From contig JAJFFC010000020.1 in NCBI GenBank assembly GCA_021776795.1, forward strand, positions 62,001 through 126,000: a stretch of 64,000 nt of DNA. The letters run 5' to 3'. This document shows positions 1 through 8,543 of the stretch, piece by piece. How positions within the stretch are numbered: position 1 is the stretch's first letter; each line of letters begins with the position of its first letter. Origin of the DNA: Planctomycetota bacterium. GTDB lineage: Bacteria > Planctomycetota > UBA1135. The notes beneath the pieces were generated by a model that made no database searches, was not told the DNA's origin, and saw only the letters and a program-made list of their open reading frames with translations. The translations under genes and the position numbers were made by a program.

Positions 1-2709
1 GCCAGAATGAAGAATGGTCGCCTCGGCCAATTCAAAGGAATCAACGAAGTGGTTTGGGAAATGGCGCCAGAGTCTTACGACGAGTCGAACCCTGACGACC
101 AGGTTTGGAAGATCATTTCCTGGAAGGTTGAGTCTCTGAAAATCACCGAAACCGATGGTTGGCTATTCGAGGAAATCCTCGACGAAGTGGTGCCTAATCC
201 GGCATCACTCGAGTTGGCTAAGCAGTCCATTCACGAGAACTATGTCCGTGGATTCCTGCAAGCCCACCGCGATGGTGATCCCAAATCCTTTCAGAAGCCG
301 TACCCTTCGTTCCAGGTAGGCGCCGGTGAACGCCACCCAACGGTTGTGGTCTGCGACTACAACAAGGATGGTTGGGATGACTTCTACGCTCAAGAGCGCC
401 ACGGCAAGAACTTGTTCTTCCGCAACAATGGCGACGGCACCTTTGATGAGATCGCCGAAGAAATCGGCCTCGCCTTCTCGGAGGAAGGCAAGACCTCGTC
501 CACGATTTTTGCCGACTTTGATAACGATGGCGATGAAGACGCGGTAGTTGGAGGCAGTCTCAGCCGCACTCGGATTCTTGAGAACATCGACGGCAAGTTC
601 GTCGATCGTAGTGGCAAATGGATCGATCAAGACAAGCTTCCGTTTCACATCTCTGCTCTCAATGCGGTGGACTATGACAACGATGGCTTGCTGGACATCT
701 ACTGCTCGACCTATGCCGCCATGTTTGTGCAGCGCGCCATGACCTCGATTCGCGGCTCTTTGCGCGAGGAAACGGATACGGCAAGTGACTTCTTGCTCAA
801 CGGCCTTGAGCCATTCTTGACGCCAGAGGATTGGGCTCAACTCAAGCCGATGATTGAAGCCGCTGCAAAATATGCCGGTGTCCACACCAACCGTCCAGGT
901 CCGCCGAACATCATGTTCCGCAACCTCGGCAATGGTCGTTTCGAGCCCGCTGCCATCGAAGAGTTGCGCGACTTCCACAACACCTTCCAGGCCACCTGGG
1001 CGGACATCGACAACGATGGCGATGCCGATGTATACCTCGCCAACGACTTTGCGCCCAACTTCATGAAGCGCAACAACGGCGACGGCACCTTCACCGACAT
1101 CACCGAAGAGCTGCAAGTCGCAGACATTGGTTTTGGCATGGGTGTCACCTGGGGAGATTATGACAACGATGGTCTTCAGGACCTCTATGTCACCAACATG
1201 TTCTCCAAGGCCGCTCGCCGCGTGACTTCCTTCTTTACCAAGGGCCGCGCCAACTTTGACGAAGCCTTGCTTGGCGAGTCCGGCGGTATTGATCCGGTGT
1301 TCGAGCAGCTTGGTCGCGGCAACTCCTTGTTCCACAACAATGGCAACAACGAGTGGACCAAGGTCTCTGGCATGGAGAAGCCAAGCTTGCTCGTCGAACA
1401 AGGTGGCTGGGCCTGGGGTGCTCAATTTGCAGACTTCAACAACGATGGTTGGTTGGACCTCTACAACCCCAGTGGGTACTACACCGCGCCAAAGGACAAG
1501 CGGCGCGACGTCGACTTGTGAAGTAACTTCTGGCGCTCCGTCGTGCGCGGAGACAAGAACACGAAGATTAAGTCACAGAGTCCTGGCGTCATGATTGAAC
1601 CTGGCCAGATTGCCAGCGGCGCTTCCTTCTCCGGCGGTGAGACCAACCATTTCTGGTTGAACCACCAAGGGCAGGAGTTCATCGAGCAGTCCGGCATTTC
1701 TGGTGCCGACTCGAATAAAGATGCTCGTACCTTCTCGCTGCTGGATTATGACCGCGATGGCTACCAAGACTTTGTCATGGTCAATGCCAACCGACCTTAC
1801 ATTCAGTTCTTCCGCAACCGCATCGGCGATATGCTGCCGACTGAGAAGCGCTTGAAGCCATTGCGCTTCCGCTTTGTGGGGGGCAACAAGGCTGCTGCTG
1901 CAAGTCAGGAATGGAGTAACCGCAATGGCTTTGGCGCCAAGGTTCGTCTCACCGCTGGTGATATGAATATCTTGCGCGAGTACCGCGGTGGCGAAGGCCT
2001 CGGCGGTCAAAACAGCCCAACCATGCTGCTCGGCATTGGCGCGCATGCCGCCGCCTCCGATGTGCGTGTGGAATGGCCCAACGGTAAAACGACCTTAGTT
2101 GGTACCGTGAGCGCCGGCACCTTGGTGACGGTCTACGAAGATCCGGCGGATTCCCCCAATGGCAAAGGTTTCTCCTTCGAAACCCTGACGCCTGTGGGGC
2201 AGTTGGCTTCCGATACTTCGCGCAAGGCGAACAAGCCCAACCTCGGCAACTCTCCGCTGCTGGCTCGTCTGGCCGATGGCAAGACCGATGCCAAGTACCG
2301 TATGTACACGACGTGGTTTAAGGATTGCGCGGCTTGCAAGCGGGCGGCACCAAAGGTGACTGCCTTGCGCACCCACTTCTCTGAGGGTGAGCTTGCCATC
2401 TTTGGCTTCAATAACGACAGCGGTGACTCTGAAAAGGAAATGGCGGCTTACATGGAGCGCTTCCAGCCCTCCTTTGTCAACCTTCCGGAACGTACTAAGG
2501 CAGACATCAAGGAGTTCAAGAAGCTCCAGGACAAGCTGCTTGATCCGATTACGGACTTAAAAGGCAACACCGAGGACGCGAGTAACTCTACTCCCGGCAC
2601 CATCATCACCGATGCTGCTGGCAATGTCCTGTGGATCGATGCCGGTGTGCCCACCTACTCCCAGGTGAAGAAACTCATTCGCAAGTGGGAAGGATACTCT
2701 GACTTCTAA
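1..2709 (+). CDS. FG-GAP/ASPIC-UnbV/thioredoxin-like protein with in-frame UGA, candidate selenoprotein (5' partial)
   Basis: The frame is open to the window edge. Comparison with the downstream paralog indicates that roughly 150-200 N-terminal residues lie outside. An in-frame TGA at 1519-1521 is followed without frame change by coding sequence to the TAA at 2707-2709. Before the TGA are calcium-binding FG-GAP/VCBS repeats (DYNKDGWDD, DFDNDGDED, DYDNDGLLD, DIDNDGDAD, DYDNDGLQD, DFNNDGWLD). After it come the conserved FWRSVV stretch, one more repeat (DYDRDGYQD), an ASPIC/UnbV domain, and a thioredoxin-like domain with CAAC (Cys codons 2326 and 2335) and a cis-Pro-like TPGTIIT. The TGA is flanked by DVDL and SNFW, matching DVDV and SSFW in the paralog. 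I infer selenocysteine insertion and an extracytoplasmic redox role. If the UGA were a true stop, a second ORF could begin at GTG 1543, but no ribosome-binding site is visible there. Confidence 0.75.
1519..1552 (+). promoter_or_regulatory. Candidate bacterial SECIS: UGA plus downstream hairpin (paralog 1)
   Basis: The in-frame UGA (1519-1521) is followed after 14 nt by a stem pairing 1536-1541 (CTCCGT) with 1547-1552 (GCGGAG), including one U-G pair, and a 5-nt loop CGTGC. The apical loop starts 20 nt after the UGA, inside the spacing known for bacterial SECIS elements. Against the second paralog, the fourth stem pair changes from C-G to G-C on both sides, a compensatory change. Confidence 0.65.
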
Positions 2710-2746
2710 AGTTCTTCTGCGCAATACGGCTGCCCTGCTTTGCGGG

Positions 2747-5700
2747 GTGGCCGTTCTTTGCTGTAGTCGTGGGCCTGCTCCCACGCCTATGGACGAAGTG
2801 GTTGCACGAATGAACCATAGTGAATCGTTGGTCCAGGATCTCCAGCGCGGCAATCGCCTGCGCCCGCTGAAAACAGCACTCGCAAACCTCGAGACCTGGC
2901 CTTCCGATTTGGGGCGGACCCTGTTTGCCGACGAGGTGAGTGTGCGGGCTTTCGATTGGGATCCGAAGGAGCATACTCCGATCAATGAAGGGGCCGGGCT
3001 GCGTTCGCTGTTTGGTCCTGCAGATGAGGAAGAAACGGTTTCGGCTCAAGAATTGTCACTTCTGGAGCCATTGCTTGCAGAATTTGCATGGTTAGACCAC
3101 CCCAAAGTCAAGATCCACTTGCCGGTACCGCGCTGGCTTGATCCAGTAGGCCGTCGTTCGTGGCAGTGCACTCTGCAGCTGAGTGGCCATGGTGAGCTTA
3201 GCGAGGGTCAGACGGCCTACTTCGCAGCATGGTTTGAATGTGATTGGCGTCTCGCGGATTCAGAAGATTTGGACGCCCCGGTCACCGAACAGGATTGGCG
3301 GATTGAGCGAATCGCCGCGGTGAAGTTGGAGTTGACCGGGAATGCGCTGCCCCTTTTTGCCGAAGTCTTGGACCAGGCCATTCCCGATGCCGATTCGCTA
3401 GAGAAAGCACGCCAAAGCTTACATGAAGAGATGGTGGTGGAATTTTTGACCAAGGGTCGGGAATGGCCCAAGCCATATCTGAGTTGGCGGCCCAGCGCGG
3501 GTGAAGTGCACCCCACTTGCACCGTCGTCGACATCGATCGCGATGGCTGGGATGACTTCTACGTGCAGGAACGATCTGGGCGAAACCTGCTCTTCCGTAA
3601 TCAACAAGACGGAACTTTTGTCGAAGAAGCTGCCGCGCGTGGCCTGGATTTCGACGGCAACACCTGTTCTGCCCTTTTCGTCGACCTAGATAACGACGGC
3701 GATGAAGACGCGGTCATCGGTGGCACTTTAGAACGCACCCGCCTGCTTGAGAATATCGATGGCGTGTTTCATGATCGCGCAGGATCATGGGCTGCAGAGG
3801 AGGACTTACCCTTTCTGGTATCATCGCTCAACGCCGTCGATTATGACAATGATGGACTGCTAGATATCTATGTCAGCACCTATGGTGCAAATTTTGTCAA
3901 CTTCTCGATTAGCGCGATTCGCAAGCCGACCAAGCGCAATCATGGCGCCGATAAGCATTTGCTGAAGTACCTGGCGCAGGGGGATTTTGACTACCTCTAC
4001 ACGCAGATGAAACAGCGTGCCATCGACATGCGAGTCGACACCAATCGCCCTGGTCCGCCCAATGTATTGCTGCATAATCTGGGCAACGGCCGCTTTGAAG
4101 TTGCGCAGGGCGCTGATGTGCTACGCATTTTCTATAACTGCTATCAATCGACTTGGTCTGATGTCGATCAAGATGGTGACCTCGATGTTTATTGCGCGAA
4201 TGATTTTGCGCCCAACTTTTTCTTCCGCAACGAAGGCGATGGCAGCTTTGTCGACGCCACCGAGGAACTGCAATTGGCGGATATCGGCTTTGGAATGGGC
4301 GTGAGTTTTGGCGATTTTGACAACGATGGCCGTCAGGATTTGTATGTCACCAACATGTTCTCCAAAGCCGCTCGGCGCGTGGTGTCCTTTTTTATTGAAG
4401 GGGGAGTGAATTTCGACTCGAGCTTGATTGCTCCGGGCGAAGGGATGAACCCGGTGTATCGCCGCCTTGGCGAGGGTAACTCCTTGTTCCGCAACACCGG
4501 GAACCATGAGCCCTGGGACAAGATTTCCGGCCTCGAAAAGCCAGACATGACTGTCGAAAATGGCGGCTGGGGATGGGGTGCCCAATTCGCCGACTTCGAC
4601 AACGATGGTTGGCTTGATATTTACGCCCCCGACGGCTTCTACACGGCGCCCAAAGAAGCGGCGCTCGACGTCGATGTGTGAAGTAGTTTTTGGCGCTCGG
4701 TCGTGGACCGAGACTCCGATGTCAGCAGCCATCGCAGTGAAGTGGACCCCGAAGCTGTGGTCGAACCCACGGGTGTGGTGAATGGTGCTTCATGGAGTGG
4801 GCATGAGCGCAACCATTATTGGCGCAACTTAGGCGGCAAGGCTTTCCAGGAGCAGAGTGGCATCAGTGGGGCCGACGTCGATGGCGATGGCCGTACCTTT
4901 TGCCTGTTTGATTACGATCGCGATGGCTACCAAGACTTCGTCCTGGTCTCTGCTAACCGCCCTTTTGTGCAGCTGTTCCGAAACCAACAGGGAGATATCC
5001 CCGGGGTACCGAAAGCATCGTTTTTGGTCGTCGAGCTTGTGGGGGGGAAGCAAGACGCCACACCTGGTGGCGAGTGGAGTAACCGCAATGCCATCGGCGC
5101 GACCTTAGAACTCCAAGCAGGTGGCGTGAAACAGACGCGCGAGTTGCGTAGTGGCGAAGGTTTGAGTGGGCAGAACCGGCTGGAAACCCATTTTGGTCTA
5201 GGCCAGGCGCAGGCGGTGGATTCCTTGCGCATCCTTTGGCCCAGTGGCCGGGAAACGCTGATCGAGAATCTTCCAGCCAATCGGTTGGTTCAGGTCTACG
5301 AGAACCCGGCACAAAATGCTGGCACCGCCCACTTCGCGCAAAAATGGCGCCCGCTCCAGCCAATCACCGTTCCTTCCAGATCAACTTCTGCGAAGTTGCC
5401 GCCCTTGGGCGAAATCGAGCCGCTTCTGGTTGAGCTAGCCGATGCGAGTGGGGTGGAAGGGGCGGAGTACCAGCTCTACACCACATGGTTCACCAAGTGC
5501 CAGGCATGCAAGCGCGCCGAGCCAACCTTCCGCGCATTGCGCCGAGCTTTCTCGGAAGAAAAGTTGGCCTTTTTCGGGTTCAACAATGACTCGGGAGATT
5601 CCGACAAGGAAATGGCGGCCTATCAAGAGCGCTTTCAGCCGCCTTACGTCATGCTTTCTCGCAGCAAGCTGCAGATTCAGGCTTTTAAGAACCTACAGGA

Positions 5701-5854
5701 TCGCTATCCGCCCCAGGGTTGGAGCGGTCATGAGGCGGCAATTTCCGAGCAAACCCCCTCCACCATCCTTGCTGATAGCCAAGGCAGGGTTTTGCGCACG
5801 TGGATTGGCGTCCCTGACGTGTCCATGCTGCGACGCGCATTGGCTGGGTTATGA
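2747..5854 (+). CDS. FG-GAP/ASPIC-UnbV/thioredoxin-like protein with in-frame UGA, candidate selenoprotein (full length)
   Basis: This tandem paralog of the preceding gene is about 1035 codons with UGA at 4679-4681 read through, and its real stop is the TGA at 5852-5854. From GTG 2747 the order is a hydrophobic/Cys-rich start, about 250 residues of unrecognised N-terminal domain, FG-GAP/VCBS repeats (DIDRDGWDD, DLDNDGDED, DYDNDGLLD, DVDQDGDLD, DFDNDGRQD, DFDNDGWLD), the UGA as residue 645, FWRSVV, another repeat, an ASPIC/UnbV domain, and a thioredoxin-like domain with CQAC (residues 918-921) and TPSTILAD. The true start may be upstream: a CTG at 2699, just after AAGGA, would add a more complete hydrophobic signal sequence and overlap the previous gene. 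It is probably co-transcribed with its paralog. I infer secretion and a Sec/dithiol redox function; the substrate is unknown. Confidence 0.75.
4679..4712 (+). promoter_or_regulatory. Candidate bacterial SECIS: UGA plus downstream hairpin (paralog 2)
   Basis: UGA 4679-4681 is followed after 14 nt by a perfect 7-bp stem: CTCGGTC (4696-4702) pairs with GACCGAG (4706-4712) around a GTG triloop. A G opens the loop, which starts 21 nt after the UGA; both features fit published bacterial SECIS rules. The hairpin sits at the same offset as in the upstream paralog, with a compensatory stem change. Confidence 0.7.
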
Positions 5855-5896
5855 TGCATTGGTTGCCTCCTGGCAGCCGCCCCTCTGCACATTCCG

Positions 5897-6886
5897 ATGG
5901 TTGATTACGTTCCTGCCGGCATCGCCGGAATCGGTCACTTTGTCCCCGACCAAGTGATTACGAATGACTATTTCACGGAATTTCTAGAGACTTCCGATGA
6001 ATGGATTCAGCAGCGGACCGGCATTGTCGAGCGCCGCTGGTTGAAAGAGGGCGAAATGCCTTCGGATATGTTCGTCGGCGCGGCGAAGATTGCCATGGAA
6101 GATGCCGGCGTCGGTCCAGATGACATCGACCTGGTGGTGGTGGGCTCGGTTTCCGGCGACTACACCGCACCCTCGGCGGGGTGCATCGTGCAGGCGCGTT
6201 TGGGCTTGAACAAATGTGGCGCCTTCGATGTCGCCGCCGCCTGCTCCGGCTTCATGTATGCCATGGCCGTCGGCCGCAGCATGATTGGCACCGGCCAGTA
6301 CAAAAATGTGTTGGTCATCGGCGGCGACGCCATGTCGCGCATGATTGACCACCAAGACCGCACCACCTGTGTATTGTTCGGCGATGGCGCGGGCGCGGTG
6401 GTGTTGCAGCCACACGAAACTTGCCAGCGCGGCTTGATTGAAGACATTCATATCGGTGCCGATGGCGAAGGCGCCAAGTACATTCTGCGCCCCCGCGGTG
6501 GAGCCGGTGACCCGATGACTCACGAGATTCTCGATGAGCGCAGTCACTACATCCAAATGGAGGGGCGTGCGGTGTATCGTTTTGCCGCTTCGAAAATGAT
6601 CTGGCTCTTAGATTGGGCGATGCACGAGCAAGACCCGTCAAAGTTGGGCTGGATGATCCCGCACCAAATGAACCGCCGGATTTTGGAGCAAGCCACTTCT
6701 CACCTTGGTATTCCACCGGAGAAGGTGCTGCACAACATCGCCAAGTACGGCAACACCAGTTCGGCTTCGGTGCCGATCCTGATGTCCGAGGGCTACCACA
6801 AGGGTCTGTTCCAGAAAGACACCTTCCTGGTGCTCGGTGCTTTCGGCGCCGGCCTGACCTGGTCCGGCGCGCGGATCCTCTGGTAG
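5897..6886 (+). CDS. fabH: 3-oxoacyl-ACP synthase III (FabH/KAS III family)
   Basis: This protein condenses acetyl-CoA or a related acyl-CoA with malonyl-ACP to start fatty acid synthesis in the cytoplasm. It is 329 residues, the usual length. The catalytic triad is visible: Cys116 in AAACSGFM, His in IPHQMN, and Asn in GNTSSASVP. The N-terminal ITNDYF...TSDEWIQQRTGI block is typical of KAS III. It lies 42 nt after the second selenoprotein candidate on the same strand and converges on surE. Some members of this family make other beta-keto products, so the exact substrate is not certain. Confidence 0.92.
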   Translation: MVDYVPAGIAGIGHFVPDQVITNDYFTEFLETSDEWIQQRTGIVERRWLKEGEMPSDMFVGAAKIAMEDAGVGPDDIDLVVVGSVSGDYTAPSAGCIVQARLGLNKCGAFDVAAACSGFMYAMAVGRSMIGTGQYKNVLVIGGDAMSRMIDHQDRTTCVLFGDGAGAVVLQPHETCQRGLIEDIHIGADGEGAKYILRPRGGAGDPMTHEILDERSHYIQMEGRAVYRFAASKMIWLLDWAMHEQDPSKLGWMIPHQMNRRILEQATSHLGIPPEKVLHNIAKYGNTSSASVPILMSEGYHKGLFQKDTFLVLGAFGAGLTWSGARILW

Positions 6887-6890
6887 AGCG

Positions 6891-7733
6891 CTACTTCACG
6901 CCCCACGCTTCCACTCGTTCGAGCAGGTCGTGGGCGGTCCAGTCGACCCGTAATGGGGCAACGCTGATGAAGTTTGCGCGGTAAGCCGCAGTATCGCTGC
7001 CTGCGGGAGCCTCTTGGTTCCACTTGATCTTGGCGCGGGCATGGAAGCCGCCGTCTTCTTGGTCCTCGCGGCTGAAGCCCTCAATCCCAAGATAAAGACC
7101 GCCCATCGGCGCAACCTTGACGCCTTCTGGTTTGTCCGAAGGCACATTGATGTTGTAGATCACGCCTGGTGTGCCGCCTTCCTCAAGAAGCTTCTTGGCG
7201 AATCGGGCAGCAAACTCGGCCGACACGCTGTGGTCTTTGATGCGGCTTTCTTCACTCACCGCAATCGAAGGGATGCCGCGCATGCCGCCTTCCAGGGCAG
7301 CACCCACGGTGCCGGAGTAATGCGCGACTTCGCCAACATTGCTGCCGCGGTTAATCCCAGAAACCACAAGATCAAAGCCGCGTTCGCCGGCCAGAGCGAC
7401 CAACCCATAGGCAGCACAATCACTCGGCGTGCCACTTAATGCCCAAGCTTCCTTGGCGCCAGGGATTTCGCGCGGCGTGGCGATCATGGTTTCCGAAAAA
7501 ATCTTGCTCGACTGACTGGCGCCGGAACGGTTGCCGTCGGGGGCGGTGACGACGACTTCACCCAAGTTCGACATGGCTTTGACCAAGGCAATCAAGCCGG
7601 GAGTGTCGATGCCGTCGTCGTTAGTGACCAGAATGCGATAGCTGGTGGGCTCTTGCGCGCCGGGGTAGGCCGCTAGGCTGAGAGCGGCGGCAGTGACAAC
7701 AAGAAGCAGGGGCAAGAGGCGGCGGAACATCAT
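6891..7733 (-). CDS. surE: SurE-family 5'-nucleotidase/phosphatase with N-terminal signal peptide
   Basis: SurE enzymes are metal-dependent nucleoside monophosphate phosphatases. The metal-binding ILVTNDDGIDTPG block lies near residues 33-46, followed by NRSGAS, GTPSDCAAYGL and VSGINRGSNVG...YSGTVGAALEG, all diagnostic of the family. Unusually, about 30 residues of Arg-Arg plus hydrophobic sequence (MFRRLLPLLLVVTAAALSLA) precede the domain and look like a cleavable signal peptide, whereas classical SurE is cytoplasmic. The ATG at 7733 overlaps the TGA of the upstream nitroreductase gene, so the two are translationally coupled. Family assignment is firm; secretion is inferred. Confidence 0.88.
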   Translation of the reverse strand: MMFRRLLPLLLVVTAAALSLAAYPGAQEPTSYRILVTNDDGIDTPGLIALVKAMSNLGEVVVTAPDGNRSGASQSSKIFSETMIATPREIPGAKEAWALSGTPSDCAAYGLVALAGERGFDLVVSGINRGSNVGEVAHYSGTVGAALEGGMRGIPSIAVSEESRIKDHSVSAEFAARFAKKLLEEGGTPGVIYNINVPSDKPEGVKVAPMGGLYLGIEGFSREDQEDGGFHARAKIKWNQEAPAGSDTAAYRANFISVAPLRVDWTAHDLLERVEAWGVK

Positions 7734-8404
7734 GAGTTGGTAGTGGGGTCGAACAACAGCACCTCGTTAAGCGGTTTGCGCGCAAGGGCGTGGAGCGGAA
7801 CGGTGCAGTCTTCGGCAGGGTAGCCGAGCGGAATCAGCATGTAGGGGCGCTCATGCTTGGGGCGGCCGAGGAGCTCGGCGAGGAATTTCATCGGGCTGGG
7901 GGTGTGGGTGAGCGTGGCGAGGCCAGCCATTTGCGCCGCCGCCAAGAACATGCCTGTAGCCAGGCCGACCGATTCGTCGGAGTAGTAGACCTTGCCGCCG
8001 TCATCGGTCGCGGTCATGCGAAAGACCACGATTAGCCAAGGAGCCACATCTAGGTATTCCTTGACGTCGTCCGTGCCCAAGGGCGCCAGATCACGAAGCC
8101 ATTCCTCGCTCGCACGATGGGCGTACAGCTCGCGCTCTTCTTTTTCTGCCGCCGCGCGAATCGCGGATTTGGTTTGCGCATCGGACACCGCCACAAAGCG
8201 CCAGGGTTGTTTATTCGCGCCGCTCGGTGCGCTGGTGGCGCAGCGCACGATAGCTTCCACGGCTTCGCGCGAGACAGGACGGTCACTGAAGGCGCGAATG
8301 CTACGCCGGAGCCGTAAGATCTCGTGAAACTGGTCTGCTGCCTGCTGTGGCGGGATACCAGGGTCATAACGCTCTCCCAAGGGGACGAAAGTGGGCTCGG
8401 TCAT
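7730..8404 (-). CDS. Nitroreductase-family FMN oxidoreductase
   Basis: This is an FMN-dependent NAD(P)H oxidoreductase of the nitroreductase fold. It shows RRSIRAFSDRPVS (FMN phosphate-binding Arg region), SAPSGANKQPWRFVAV and ATGMFLAAAQMAGLATL, in the family order. An earlier ATG at 8431 exists. I prefer the ATG at 8404 (MTEPTFVPLG), because a TATTTT -10-like box (8410-8415) lies 5 nt upstream and homology-like sequence starts there, giving about 224 residues. It overlaps surE by 4 nt (ATGA). The natural substrate cannot be deduced. Confidence 0.85.
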   Translation of the reverse strand: MTEPTFVPLGERYDPGIPPQQAADQFHEILRLRRSIRAFSDRPVSREAVEAIVRCATSAPSGANKQPWRFVAVSDAQTKSAIRAAAEKEERELYAHRASEEWLRDLAPLGTDDVKEYLDVAPWLIVVFRMTATDDGGKVYYSDESVGLATGMFLAAAQMAGLATLTHTPSPMKFLAELLGRPKHERPYMLIPLGYPAEDCTVPLHALARKPLNEVLLFDPTTNS

Positions 8405-8543
8405 GGCAGAAAATAGCACTGCGAGAACCATTTCCCGGTTGTGGAGGCGCGCAGGAGGCGCCTAACTGCCGGCGAGAATCGGGATACCTCAGGCCGCTGT
8501 GGGATATCCTTAATCACCCTCCCCTGGCCTGAACCATCCCATC

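Noticed and set aside
205..1425. Long antisense ORF (406 codons) opposite the first selenoprotein candidate
   Set aside because: It is a shadow of codon bias in a repeat-rich gene, with no recognisable protein character.
1519..4681. UGA reassigned to an amino acid genome-wide (alternative genetic code)
   Set aside because: Many genes in the window end in TGA at the expected family length (for example 5854, 39783, 40378, 40768) and Trp is encoded by TGG, so UGA is a normal stop elsewhere.
1519..4681. UGA as sequencing error or pseudogene lesion
   Set aside because: Two different genes carry it at the same site with both flanks intact, so independent errors are very unlikely.
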